Shown here: positions 22,740 through 34,628 of the stretch, one piece after another | How positions within the stretch are numbered: the stretch's first letter is position 1 | How the letters are laid out: every line of letters begins with the position of its first letter | Assembly: GCA_910574455.1 (NCBI GenBank) | Contig: CAJSYZ010000001.1 | Span: 4,509,424-4,573,423, forward strand | Direction: 5' to 3' | Source: Trichaptum fuscoviolaceum | Taxonomy: Eukaryota; Basidiomycota; Agaricomycetes; Hymenochaetales; Trichaptaceae | Length of the DNA stretch: 64,000 nucleotides | The notes under the pieces: model-generated | What the model was told of the DNA's origin: nothing | The model's database searches: none | The model's input: the letters and a program-made list of their open reading frames with translations, nothing else | Made by a program: the position numbers and the translations under genes

Positions 22740-23573
22740 GCCTCCCCTTTTCTATCCACTCTATTTCATGTTTCTCCGAGTCTTCAGGAGGTCCTTCAAG
22801 TTCTTTCTTCGCCGTTCCCCATCCTTCAAGTTGTACAGACCTCGTACATATCTATCCCTATTTCCTTTATGCCGTAAACCATCTTCATGCTGCCTCTTCG
22901 TGCATCGTCTACAATATATATATCTCACAGTATTTGCAGAAATGTATCTTATGATAAACCCACTACTATAGCAGTATTACTCGAACATGGTGGTAGTTCG
23001 GTACCGGAGCCTGAGGAGGGTCAGAGTCCACTGCCACTGGCAGTGGCAGCCTGAGCTTCAACTTGAACGATGGCAATGCATCATGATCCGACTTGGAGGC
23101 TGAGTCGTATGACTCCGCAACTTGAACTTTCCGTGTCCCCTTCAAGTTTAACTTCCAACGTTGTTACGCATACAATGATTCAAGACCATGATTATACAGC
23201 CTGAAGTTCAAGTGGCTTCATCTTGAAGTAATAAGCAATAATTCCCCATAAACTTCAAATCAGGGCCCATCCGCCGAAGGAAGACGATCCTCCAACTGTC
23301 CGAGTCCAAGTCGCGAATCATGTCACTAGAACAAGTACAAGTTCAAGTTATCACTGGCTACTAGCTAGCAGTATACTTCAAGTTCACGGATGGAAACCAC
23401 ACTTGCAATATCATTCCCATTTCCTCAAGTCATACATGTACTACCACATAAAGCGCACGCCAAAGGCCATCAAACACAGAGCAGGAAACAAACGTACAAA
23501 TACGCAACACCATCGCATGAGAATAAGAAAAGAGCTCCACTAATTACTACTATAGGAGTTGAGAGGAGCATCG
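22740..23573. other. Non-coding, repeat-word-rich
   Basis: No gene. It contains CCACTGGCAGTGGCAG (about 23,033-23,048) and many CTTGAA/TTCAAG words. It holds the 3' side of the peptidase gene. Confidence 0.5.
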
Positions 23574-26301
23574 TTATACTTCATTGTCCGGAAGTGCATT
23601 CATGCCTAGCTTGAATTCACTTTCAGCTAGAGAAAAAGAGGTCTCAAGATCTTTCACCGTTTGCCATAGAGCGACACCATAAGTATAACCGTCGAGTACA
23701 CTCTGATTATCCCTATCCCTCGCTTCGATGAGTCCACAAGCTGAAATGGTACCAACTGCACGTCTGTGCTGATCAATGATTATGGCACCCGAATCCCCCG
23801 GTTCTGCGAACATAGCATTGTTCCTATGCCCGATATTCCCTAAACCAACCGAACCCGGTGGGATCTGTAAAGCAATATGCGTAGTCTGCTCAACGTGCCC
23901 AGGGGAAACCTGCATAGATCTGAGAACGGCAGCAACGTTGTTGACCTCGCCTAACGTATGGCCAGTTTTCCAGCCCCATTTGTACACAGTTCGCTTAAAC
24001 CCCACAGCGACGAGATTGTCGATGAAAGTCCATCCATAATCATAATCTGCGTCCAATTGGTGCTCCTGGACCCGGGGGAATATATTTTCTTCCGGAACAT
24101 ATCCCGCAATTCGGATTGGACTAAAGAAGTCCCTCCCTTTCCAGCCAAGCCTAGACAAGAGTGCTTCTCGTGGTACAGACTGAGCTGCCGACGATGGAGG
24201 AAGCCTATTAATGTCGATGACGTTATAGAAATTGTTCCAACTGAGACCTTCACCATCAGTAGAGGAAAATTCAAATTCGTTGGGGAGGCATTGGTCGTCC
24301 ACCTCGATCAAGCACCAATCCGTAAGGTAGGGTGTCTTGGAGATAGTCAAGTTACCCATTCTTCGAGGGGGAGCATTGGCCACTTTCCCAATACGATTAT
24401 TAATCCACAAATGTGGCGATGACGTCTTATCAAGCCAAGATTGCTCAATGAATTGACACTTGTTTACGATATCCGCGAAAGCTTGTTGTTCAGCAGACGG
24501 CGGAAGATCAGGTGCCAGTGACTGCCAGTGAGTAAACGCTGCCGCTTCTAACTCATCGTGAAGCGCGCCAATCATTGGCACATGGGCGGCTAGAGCCTCG
24601 CGAGAGAAGAGATAAATTGGGCAATTGTCGTTTGGGTCGCGCGGCTTAATTGTTGTATCTGCGTATGGATCGTAGTCTCCGAATTTCGAAGGAACGTTGC
24701 CATGGCGAGTACCGAGGATGAACACCTTGAACGTCGTGTTATCGAGCTTTTGTAGGATAAAGAGCGACCCCGTTGAGAAGCCACCCTCCAGATTTGCCAA
24801 GGCAAGTTCCTGTGACCATGGAGAAAGACGGTGTCATACGACTGATTGGCTTGTTGGCAGCTGCCACTGGCCTGCTTGGGAAATCCATCATGCGATCCCA
24901 CAGGCGGAAATAATTATCGGCTCCCGCAGGTGCGGTGAACAGTATCTCTGTTGGGTAGGCGTAGGGTTCTGCCCCCGTGAGCGCTAGCGACAAGGGGCCT
25001 GGTGCTGTTACCGTCATTATGCTCAGTGACATCCCCCGCACCTCCATTGTTCGTCGGAGCAGTGCGACGATCGGAACGTCTGGGAAGGTTGGTGAGTTCC
25101 GGATGAAAACTGAAGCCAGTGTGAACGGGAGCGGTATTGCCAACGCCAGTCTCAGCATGACCGCTAGCCAGAGTATTTGAGTCGCCGGTGCCAGTGCGCA
25201 CAACAGGTGGAACACTGACAGAAGCTTTGCCCTGGCCTGAGGCGCTAATGATTTTTCGCTCCCTGAGCTCGACCTCAACGTCGAAGATGCGCATTTCAAA
25301 GAGGAACTCTTTAACGCGTTCCGCGATGCGGCACGCATCTTCAGTGCGAAGTGACGGGTCGTTGACTCCGATCAAAACAAAAACAGGGCACACCCGACTA
25401 TCTCCGTAGGCAACACGGTTGGCTTCCAGACTGTTCCACCGCAAATTCTCGGAATCGAGATACTTCATGATCTTCTTGAGCAGTTGCGGCCATACATTGG
25501 CAATCCGGTGATTTCCAACAATGCCCACATATTTACGTTTTTTGGTCGCCGTCCAATTGGGACCGGTTCGCCCGAGCAGGCGCGGTTTGCCAGGGAAGCC
25601 AAGGTAGTAACCTTTCTGCTCCTCTTCTGACACATGTGTTCGTCGTGGGAGATAAGCGTTAGGATTTTGCGCGAGAATCGTATTCACAACCGCTGAAGAC
25701 AGGACGGACTTGGTTTGCTGTGACTTCAAGTCTGGTTGAAGGGATGCGAGAGGAATTGATAGTAGGAGGCTTCCCCCCTCCGAGTCTAAGGAACTCGTGA
25801 CGGTGAATGACCCACGGGCAGGGCCACCGGCAATGATAAATCGTTCCCCCGAACCTTGTCCTTGCACAGGTTCGTCATCAGTAATCGCAGTTTCTGGGGC
25901 CTGTGAAACTGGTAACGGGTTAAGTACCAATCAGTTTCGCCAGTGTCAGTGAAGGGAAGGAAGGACTCACTTTCAGTCGGCATTGATGAAGAATGTCCTC
26001 CTGCAGCTTCTTCAACGTTAACCCCTAGGGCCTGCAAAACTAGAGATGGGTGATGCAGTAATCAGTATTGCCAGTGTCAGTGAAGGAAGGCATAGGACGC
26101 ACATTGCGCACTGAAAGGTGGCGTTGTATCTCCCAGTACATCTTCGTCTTGTACTATTGGGGTAGTCAGCAATCAGTATTGCCTGTGACAGAGATGGAGA
26201 ACGCAGAACTCACATCCGCGTCGGTCATTGTTTGCTCTACTAGTAGTATTCCTTGGATGTGGCCCTGGCAAGCCTGGAGGTTGGGGGGCGGTGGATGTCA
26301 T
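23574..26301 (-). CDS. Trypsin-like serine peptidase-domain protein
   Basis: Exon 1 starts at ATG 26301 (MTSTAPQPPGLPG). Exons 26301-26214, 26153-26103, 26039-25971 and 25908 onward are joined by phase-1 introns of 60, 63 and 62 bp. Exon 4 encodes a domain with VFVLIGVNDPSLRTEDACRI and FDVEVELRERK. The C-terminal exon (24809-23574, 412 codons) is peptidase-like: VFILGTRHGN offers the catalytic His and FAEPGDSGAIIID the catalytic Ser. I recall agaricomycete proteins with this two-part plan, but the substrate and role are unknown. The join between exon 4 and the last exon (25,200-24,810) is not resolved; the acceptor CACAG before 24,809 is good but no strong donor stands out. An Asp for the triad could not be fixed by eye. 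Confidence 0.65.
25909..26213 (-). repeat. Three homologous consecutive introns in the peptidase gene
   Basis: Introns at 26213-26154, 26102-26040 and 25970-25909 share a core close to ACTGACACTGGCAATACTGATT, GTGNGT donors and lengths of 60-63 bp. All are phase 1. The exons between them (51 and 69 bp) do not align with each other. This looks more like intron gain from a mobile intron family than duplication of a whole exon. Confidence 0.75.
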
Positions 26302-26912
26302 AGTGGTAGTACTGGTAGTAGTTGCTGGTTACTAGTAAGTAGTAGAAGTGAAAACAAGAGACTACTACTAAATAAATAGTAGTACTGGTAGTACGTCACT
26401 GCCAGCAGAGCCTGAGGGTTCAAGTTCCGAGGCCAGTGAGTGCCAGTCTTTTATACAACTTCAACTCATCATTCACACGCCGGTGCGGCGCCACCGTGAC
26501 TCCGAGTCCGACTCCGAGTCGGACAGGCTCGGAGTCACTGCCAGTGCCAGTGGTGCCACCGTGACTGCCAGTGGCACTGGCACTCAGGTGGCACCATGCA
26601 CTCACTGGCACCTGAGGCTGAGGCTGCCACTGAAGGAGCCTTAACCTGAGGTGGCTGAGAAGTAACTTGAATTCAAATTCAATGATAATGTGGAGTACAA
26701 ATCATGAGGCTACTACTACTACTAGTAACTTCAACTTGAAGTTGAAGCAAACTTTGAACGCAACACGCCATTCAAGAAAATGACAAACATCATACTAGTA
26801 GTAGTTGACCAGGAAGATAAAGATCAAGCAGCTCGTTGCATCCAAACCCTTCAAGTTGTCCTGTCACGGTACTCGTACACGGATACCTCCAAATCCGCCA
26901 TTGCCAGTGGCT
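26302..26912. other. Repeat-word-rich intergenic region
   Basis: No gene. It is dense in self-complementary words: CGAGTC runs (26,498-26,535), CCAGTG/CACTGG runs (26,530-26,640), ACTACTACTACTAGTA (about 26,711-26,727) and an AACTTGAAGTT palindrome family near 26,730-26,745. Confidence 0.7.
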
Positions 26913-29900
26913 TCACTGTGTGATCGTCTGAGTTGACACATCTGTGAGCTGCTGCACGCCTGCGCCTAAAATCCGAAGTACCAAAGAATCAATGGGTAGT
27001 TCATCCTCAGCCTGCGAGTTGGCGCCTAGTAAGATGGACCGCAACTTCTGGCCCCAAAAACGCCCACTGATATGCGACTCATTGAAATTCCGGCCGTAAG
27101 GTTTGTTTTGATCCGCTATCTCGCATAATGTGAGCAGTCGGGTTTTTACAGGTTCGGGGAAAACATCCTTTTGCACTTTCAAAATGTCCTCAGCATTCTC
27201 AACAAATGTGCGAAGGCCAGCGGGGTCACTGATTTCAGAGCGGTCATGGGCAACCTTGTTTAAAAACATTCGGAATCGTGTGTCGTTGAAAATGTCAGGG
27301 ACGAGTTCGTCTACCAAGATAATTCTCATCGCAGTGTCGAGGGTTAAAGCCTTCTCCCTATGCTCATTACGTCGATTCAATAGCCGCCGTAGTCTCAAAT
27401 CATCGGGAGACACGCTCGTGTCTTCACGGGCTTTGGGGATGGGTTCGTTCGTCTGACCCGCTTTCAGGTCGGCGGATGCCATTGGCACGGTGGCCTCCAT
27501 TTTCAGGCATAAACGGTCGAAGTATTCTTGCATCTCCTTCAACGCGACATTGACCTGCGGCACTTCGAGAGTCCCGCCTACAGCCACGCACGGTATATCC
27601 TCCGGGCCCACGTACTCTTGCCCGTCCAGCTCAGCCATCCTGGCAAAGTGGTCCTCGAAGTGGAACTTTACCATCAAGCCTTTGAACCGATGTTCATACA
27701 TTTGGTCGTCAAAGAGATAGCCGGTAAAATCCTTATCCAGTATTACTTTCGCGTTTGTGTTCCAGGCCGCGTCGGCATCCAGCAAATCAATAGTCTGAGG
27801 ATCCATCGGGTTCCTTTCCAGCTGGCTTAGCCGGCGATCGAGGAGGAAGAATAGTCTTCGGTGAAATTCGAAGACTATAAAAAATCGGACCAGGAAAAAT
27901 TTGAACTGGTCGACGATTGATGCGTTAAGTGGTGGCTGCCAGGAGTATGGCGTCGCCGTCTTTTCCTTCGATGCATCCTCCGACACATCCACAGCCTCGA
28001 ACTCATCCTTTCCATTTCCCTTTCCCTTTTTCCCTTTCCCTTTCCCTTTCCCTTTCCCTTTCCCTTTCCCTTTCCCTTTCCCTTTCCCTTTCCCTTTCCC
28101 TTTCCCTTTCCCTTTCCCTTTCCCTTTCCCTTTCCCCTTTCCCTTTCCCTTTCCCTTTCCCTTTCCCTTTCCCTTTCCCTTTCCCTTTCCCTTTCCCTTT
28201 CCCTTTCCCTTTCCCTTTCCCTTTCCCTTTCCCTTTCCCTTTCCCTTTCCCTTTCCCTTTCCTTTCCCTTTCCCTTTCCCTTTCCCTTCCCCTTTCCTTC
28301 ATCATTTCCCTTCGCATACGCCTCTGTCAGCTCTAACTCTGCCAAGGACTTGGTGATGTCGACAATCAGGTCGTCGAATAGATGCCTTGGAATGATAGCA
28401 ATGTCATTAGACAGGATTGTCGCTGGGCCCTGAGCTATGCCACTCATGCCGACTTCGCCTGTACGTCGTCCTTCCTTTAGCTTCTTGCCCGGCCCAGGTG
28501 ATAGGGTCGCGAACTTCATGTAGAGTTGTTCAACCTTGTTCAAAAAATTTCGAATCATAAAACCACTTTCGCCAGTAACGTCATAAGGGATGACCTGTTT
28601 TGGAGAGAAGAATCCTTTCTCTAATGGGAACGCAATTATGAAGCTTTTCATGACGACTACCCTATTGTCCTCGCAGAGGGTGCGTATTTTACTGCTGGCT
28701 TTGGCGGCTTCGTTCTGGGTGAGATCCTGTGAGCTTCATTTGTTTTACGATAGCAGCTCAAAATTGGCTTACCCCTTTGGCGGCTGCCGCACTAATCTGT
28801 AAGTCGTGTACTGTGTATACAAGACCCTTCACTGTCTCCTGCAAACACTTGTAAGTCCCAGCCATCTCCTCGAGTGTCACTTTGTCCGCCTTCGAGTCCA
28901 ATTCCTCAGTCACATCAACGAATGCGTCGTCAATAGCCCGTATATGTCCTACAATCCGCTGTTCCTTTTCTAGTGACTGCTTTCGATAATTTTCCAGGTT
29001 AGTGAGCCTGCGCGAAGTCACGGCGAAGAGACTCTCCTGAGCTGAAGCTCTCGCGATTAGGGTGTAATCTTGAGCGAGCTGTTTCTTTAGAGCTTCAATA
29101 GCGTCCTCATGCTTTTTCAATTGCTCCTCATGTATATCCTTCTCCTTGTGAAGCTGGAGTGAGTCAGTCGCCCGGCTGAAGTTGGCTTCTGAGAGGTTTG
29201 ATTCGACATTTGAGATAAGTTTTTTGGTTTTCATCAACTCATTCTGCAAAAGCTTTAATTGCTCCTGATCACTGTCCCGCTTATTTATCAGGAGTTCCCT
29301 ATGCCTCCGTTCGAAATCTTCCTTTTCATCTCGAAGCCTTCTTTCTTTCTCCTCAGTGTCGATCCGAAGTTGCTCTAGCTCTTTCATAGAGGCTAAGGCC
29401 TTCATGATATCGTCGTAGGGGGAACGGCCGATGTGTTTGTGGATGTTGCTGCCACTGTCAGATGATCAGAATCGGATGCGTACTCAGGCTGGCGCCATAA
29501 CTCACGACTCAGATACGTCAGCTTCATGTTCCGACACCTTCAAGTTCAAGTTTCCGGCCTCACTGGCATGTAATTCCGTGACTTCGCCACTTGATGCGTG
29601 CATTCCAAATTCAAGAATGGTCAGACTCGGACGCGCACTCAGGCTGATACCGTTACTCACAACTCGGATTCGGCGTCAGCTTCCAGCACTGGCACCTTAC
29701 TGGTACTAGCCTCACAGTCACTAGCAGCCTGAGCGGTATGTGATTCCAAGACTTCGCCACTGCCAGTGGGCCAAATTTAAGAGTCAGAATCAGGCGCATA
29801 GTAATCAGGCTGAGACCGTCACTCACGGTTTGTCCGGAAGTCCGTTTGCGATTATTACAGCTGCGCGTGCTGCTAGGTCTGTCTTTTTTTGTTCCGGGTT

Positions 29901-30154
29901 TCTCCACCCATGCTTGCAAGATGAATTTTATACGGTCAAGGACGTTTGCCAAGTAAATATCCTCCTTCGCAACGGGGTGTGAACCCAATCCTATACTAGC
30001 CGCTGTTTTTAGTAAAGGAATGGAAATTAGTAGTGAATATTTCAGACAACTGTCAGTATACCATGACGATATACGGACCATTAACAATATGGTGAGCCCT
30101 ACTATCAGCGTTTCCTGTGCCGGACATAAATACGTTGAAAGTATCTGATGCCAT
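26913..30154 (-). CDS. Coiled-coil protein with a hexanucleotide-encoded Gly-Lys/Arg-Glu tract (frame disrupted)
   Basis: Not recognised. The start is ATG 30154 (MASDTFNVFM). Exons: 30154-30079, 30002-29827, 29759-29661, 29589-29506, 29454-28773, 28726-26913. Exon 5 codes for a long coiled coil (about 29,400-28,850, rich in Glu, Lys, Leu). Exon 6 begins DLTQNEAAKASSKIRTL, passes through the (GGGAAA)n tract and ends with a helical domain (RFRMFLNKVAHD, GRFWGQKLRSILL). Two frame problems exist. Exon 2 carries one extra base, most likely in a run of seven A. The two sides of exon 6 are 2 nt out of frame across the tract. It may be a decaying gene, or the tract length may be wrong. It is divergent from the gene at 31.5 kb. 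Confidence 0.55.
28003..28300 (+). repeat. (CCCTTT)n hexanucleotide repeat inside the coiled-coil gene
   Basis: About 46 units of CCCTTT, nearly perfect, with three length interruptions: T5 near 28,027, C4 near 28,135 and C2 near 28,261. On the coding strand it reads Gly-Lys, then Glu-Arg, then Gly-Lys as the interruptions shift the frame. The opposite strand reads Pro-Phe, which has no support as a gene. Confidence 0.95.
29455..29826 (-). repeat. Tandem exon-intron duplication in the coiled-coil gene
   Basis: Introns 29826-29760, 29660-29590 and 29505-29455 share GTGAGTNA.GG, CAGCCTGA and GATTCTGA.C-like segments. The exons between them (99 and 84 bp) both begin TGGCGAAGTC and both end in GAAGCTGACG..GAGT. 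All introns are phase 2 and exon lengths are multiples of three. Here exon and intron were copied together. Confidence 0.75.
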
Positions 30155-31495
30155 GTTCAAGTTGATGTTTTTTCTGCTATGTATTGATAAAAGTTGCGGC
30201 GGGCTGGGGCACAGAGACAGCCAGCGCAGTTTAGTTCAAGTTTCAGGTTCAATTTGACTCTGGATGGGTATTGGGTTACTGCTAAAGCCTAGTCCGGACG
30301 CTCACTACTAGTAGTAGCAGGCTGAAGTTCAAGGACTTGGAGTTGCCACTGGCACTGGTGACTGCGAGTCGGAGTCACCGTGACGCAGCGCGGCGGTGAC
30401 GAGTCAGCGGTTCAAGTTCAACTTGAATCTGGCTGCCAGTGGCAGCTACTACTACTACTACTATACTACTACTAGTAGTAGTACTACTAGTACTAGTAGT
30501 GCACGGCGCCGGTGACTCAGCACGACTTTGAAGTTCAAGTTGCTGCTGGCAACGGCCCGTTTCGAACTCCGGACAGGAAGTCCCCTGTCACTGCCAGTGC
30601 CTGCCAGCCTGCCAGTGAGTGCCAGTGAGTGACAATCTCCGAGTCTACCACTGTTAGTAATACTACTAGTAGTAGTATTAGTAGTATTAGAGCTCTAGTT
30701 GTAGTACTAAAATACATACATGTGCGGAACATCCGATTCGGCTCTGAACAAGTTCCGGCCACTGGCACTGGCAGACGATCTTCAAGGCCTGGCTGAGCTT
30801 CAGTTGAGGAGGGGGCCGGTGACAAGCACAATGATATGGGCTTCGTAAGTAGTTGCGACAGATGGGGCAGAATCCGGGTTCTTGAGAGCTGAACCGACAT
30901 CCAGAAGTAGAGGGGATTCAAGGCCTGACACACCTGAGTTCGGATAGCAAGAGAGCGCCGGAAGGGCCTACTACTACTACTACTACTATAGTACTACTAC
31001 TACTAGTAGTACTAGGCCAACACTGGCAGCCTCACTCACTGGGCTGGCAGGCTGACCTGATCCCGGGCCGGGTCCTGCCAGTGGCAGTGGCAGTGGCACA
31101 AACTTGAACGTGGCTCAAATTGTCCCGATATAACTGAAGGACCAAGTCGCCAGAGGCCTTTATCGAGGGTCCCACAAATCGGCAGTCTGCTGAGTTTCCG
31201 CTGAGTGAGAGTTCACTAAAGTTAGTACTAGTAAGTTAGTAACTACCGCCTGTCATCATTCACTCACACCAATGTGACTGGCACTGGTACTCACTGGCAG
31301 GCTCAGCCTGAGGATGATGACCGATGATGCCCCTATAGATCCACGCCGTTCACACGGCGCTTAAACTTGAACCATCCTTCGTCAACAAGCCTTGCTTTTC
31401 TTTCAATTACTACTCTCCGCCGCTGGTAGTGGCACGCCATTACTGGTATTTCTTACCATTGAGGCTCGAAGTTAGGTTACTGTCAAACTCCCAGC
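30155..31495. other. Divergent intergenic region packed with self-complementary words
   Basis: About 1.3 kb between two outward-facing start codons, with no gene. TAC/GTA microsatellites occur at 30,446-30,500 and 30,968-31,014. CCAGTG/CACTGG clusters occur near 30,345-30,360, 30,588-30,630 and 31,072-31,096. Several can form perfect hairpins. Confidence 0.7.
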
Positions 31496-33360
31496 ATGTC
31501 AAGTTCCGAACGCGGGGACGAAACTTCAGGCTCTCGCTCGGATACAGATGACGAGTCAGTCTCTAGCCCGGATACAGATGATGAGCAGAGCGTTTCAGAA
31601 TTCACCATACCTGGTACTCGCGACAGTAGTAGCTCAAAGCGCTCGATTGTCGATGGGTCCGACTCCGAGTCTGGCACCGACTGGGAACAGGATGCATTTC
31701 TCGAACTTATCGATTTCGGTAGGGATATATTGCTTACTTACTACGCAGCTTGGCTTATCTTTGGTGAATTGACAGAGGACTTACCCCGAGGCTTTCAGTC
31801 AAAACTATTTATCGATAGCACCGTGGTCCAATCAATCGTCAAAAGTTTGTCGTCCAAGATAAAGCGTGCAGACCGCGTCGGATTCTCGTCGGAGGACTTT
31901 CAGGAAACGCTTCACCTGGCTGAGCGCCTAGGGATGTGCTTTGATTCAGCAAATATGAGGATCCTTAAGAGGGATAGGGAGATTCAAGCTCTGCGGAGAA
32001 AGATGGAGAGGGCGATAGATCAGCTTGAGTCCAATACATTTCAGTACACGGACATGCTCTTCAAACTCACTGAAGAGCTAGCGATCTTCAAGCATCACAT
32101 GGTAAGCCCAGGCTGCATCTTGGACTTGAAATAAACTCTGACTTAATCATTTCTAACTTCTCGTCCTATTCTTCTCGGTGATATACAGTCTGAGCCGCTT
32201 CATCTGCTTATCAACAAACGTGTGGATGAATTCAGACTTGCTGTCGCCACAGCCTTCATATCTGTTCTTCCCGGCGCATTTCCGTCAAGAAAACTCTCCA
32301 ATATTTTTACTGGGGGCGTCATCTGGGACTACTTTTTGACTTGCTTAGTAACCCATTATCATTCACACCATACGATCCTGCGCTGGCAAATTCGACTTGA
32401 GGATAGTAAGGAGCTCGGCAATCGTTGGATACAGACGAAATCTGTCTTCTCTGCGATAAGGATTGACATCAAAGACACAGAGCTCGGGAGAAATATTCGT
32501 CATGAACTCGCTACTCAATTGAAGCACTTTACGACAGTCATGGCTATGAATCTCGAAAGATCTGAACGCAAACCCCGAAATCCCAGGCTTGCGCTTAAGT
32601 TCTTCCTGCCCCTTCTTATTTGGTCCTATAACGAATGCAAGGATTGGGTAGCCGCCTTAGACGAATGCAGTTTGGGACAACAGTCAGAGTCGACCAACAT
32701 TCGACTCTCGGAAACAGAAGTCAATTGTTCTGCCACTCAGACGAAGGCTGTCTTTCAAGCCGGAACAGCACGTGATGCACGGCGTCAATGGAAACGTGAA
32801 CTTGAACGTGCCGGTGGAGAGGGTGCTCTGTCCGACATTCAACAACTCATTCAGAAGTCAATGGATATTCTTGGCGCCGACTCGGCTGACGGCGTAGCAT
32901 CCTCGTTGAAGATAAATCGACAACTCCTGCGCAAATATGGAGACCGTTCGGCCATCCTGAGCAGGTTCAATTGGATCAGGAAATGCTTAATTATCCTCTC
33001 TGACGACTTGCTCTTGGATATGCTCCTCAAAAATGATGGTGCAATGCGTCGGTTTACGATGAAGATGGATGCCTCTCAAATAGGGATTATCGAAGCGAGT
33101 CAGGGCATTGGACGATTTGACAATGCCGATTACAAAGATACAGAGAGGAAAATCTGGACAGGTCCACCCACTTGTTCCTCAAGGATATCGAGCACATGGA
33201 GCATCTTGAAGCCCTTGTTCCGACAGAAGAGAATATTGACTCTCTCGTCTTGAAAACAGTCAACGATCTACTTCATGAGTATGGTCCATTCTATTTAACG
33301 GATTATGGAATCCTATTTGCTCTTCTCGACAAATTGGACCCTATCCCACACCAGTACTGA
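31496..33360 (+). CDS. Uncharacterised protein with acidic/Ser-rich N-terminus
   Basis: Not recognised. The start is ATG 31496. Exon 1 (31496-32101) has an Asp/Ser/Glu-rich leader of about 60 residues, then a helical part with charged heptads (RILKRDREIQALRRKMERAI). An 87 bp intron (32102-32188, phase 0) leads to exon 2, a helical domain (LALKFFLPLLIWSYNECKDW, KINRQLLRKYGDRSAILSRF). As read, frame 1 stops at 33253. The neighbouring frame continues with protein-like sequence (LKDIEHMEHLEALVPTEENI) to a stop at 33360, so an unplaced intron or a 1-base change near 33,130-33,170 is likely. Confidence 0.55.
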
Positions 33361-34628
33361 TATAAGTACGGCAGTGTACTAGCTGACGGTTACAAATCGA
33401 TCCATTGGTCACCGGCACACCATTTTGGCTGAGGCCCAAGGACAAGTTTTTTTTCGTTCATGGACAAATATTATGTTTAAGGATTTGTACTCTTACTATT
33501 TAATGGTTTACTCTATGGTGATCCACTTACTCTTCTCTCTTCAGACTCTACTCTTTACAAGTCAGCTCTGTACTATAAGTACTAGTATTCAAGTTAGAAA
33601 CCACTACCGCCAATAAATCTTCTTGAATATGACAAAATAATATTTAATAATATTCATATACTTATCTTTATGACAGGTGCTCAACATGAACTTGAAGTCG
33701 TAGTACTACAGTACTACTACTCAGCCTAGTAGTGGTACATTTTGAAGTTTAAAGTACTCATATTCAAGTTTTTTTTTTGATATTTCATACTATGCAAGTC
33801 GGGAACTGCAGTGATACACCACTATCAGCCTGAGGCTACTCAATCATCCTCCATCATATCTACGCTTTCCTCTGAAGCGCTTCATGTGTACTATGTAGTA
33901 TACAGTATTACTACTATGCTAATCGTACTATTTGTAACTTCAAGTTCAAAACATAGCTAACTTGGAGAGGAAAGCATGCCTCTTTCCGGATGCCAATGGG
34001 GAACTTCTGGCCTGAGGTAGGTCACTGGCATGATCCGACTCGGCGAGTCAGTTTGAGCTTGAGTCCGCTGATGGCAATGTGAGCTTCTCGAGAGTTTGTT
34101 TTTTACTAGGTCATAACTAGTACTGTCATTTTATTATATCTCAACACTGAATTTGTCGTACTGTTTCAAGTTGTAACTTCGAGCCAACGTACTAGTAGCT
34201 ACCAGTGAGTGGAAACTTGAAGCATGCCTCAGGCTCTTTCCGGATTCAAGTTGAGAACTTCCGGCCTGAGGTAGTACTACTACTAGTACTAGTAGTAGTA
34301 GGTCCGAGTCATTGGTTCGAGTCAAATGCCAGTGTTCAACTTGAAAGCACTCAGGCTTTCAAGTTGGATTGGTGTTATGTAAAAAAATTTGTACCAATAG
34401 TACTGTACTAGTACTAGTACTACTAGTACTACTACTACTGTACTACTCGACGCCGGCGGCCGCCCGGGGAATGATTTCCGACCATCGCACTGACTGCAAT
34501 ATTTGGCTACCATCATCTACAACACTGAAGAAGGTCTGTTTTCACATCATTTTCTTTCAGTACCGTAGTATCCTCAATTCATAAGTTTCAATATACTCCG
34601 TATGTGCTGAATGAAAAGTTTATGTTTA
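33361..34628. other. Intergenic with palindromic microsatellites
   Basis: Holds the 3' ends of two convergent genes and no gene of its own. TAC/GTA palindromes at 34,271-34,301 and 34,399-34,447. CGAGTC, CCTGAG and CAAGTT words throughout. Confidence 0.65.

Noticed and set aside
27901..28356. Long plus-strand Pro-Phe repeat frames across the CCCTTT tract
   Set aside because: They exist only because the hexanucleotide has no stop codon in any frame. The minus strand carries the real gene on both sides.
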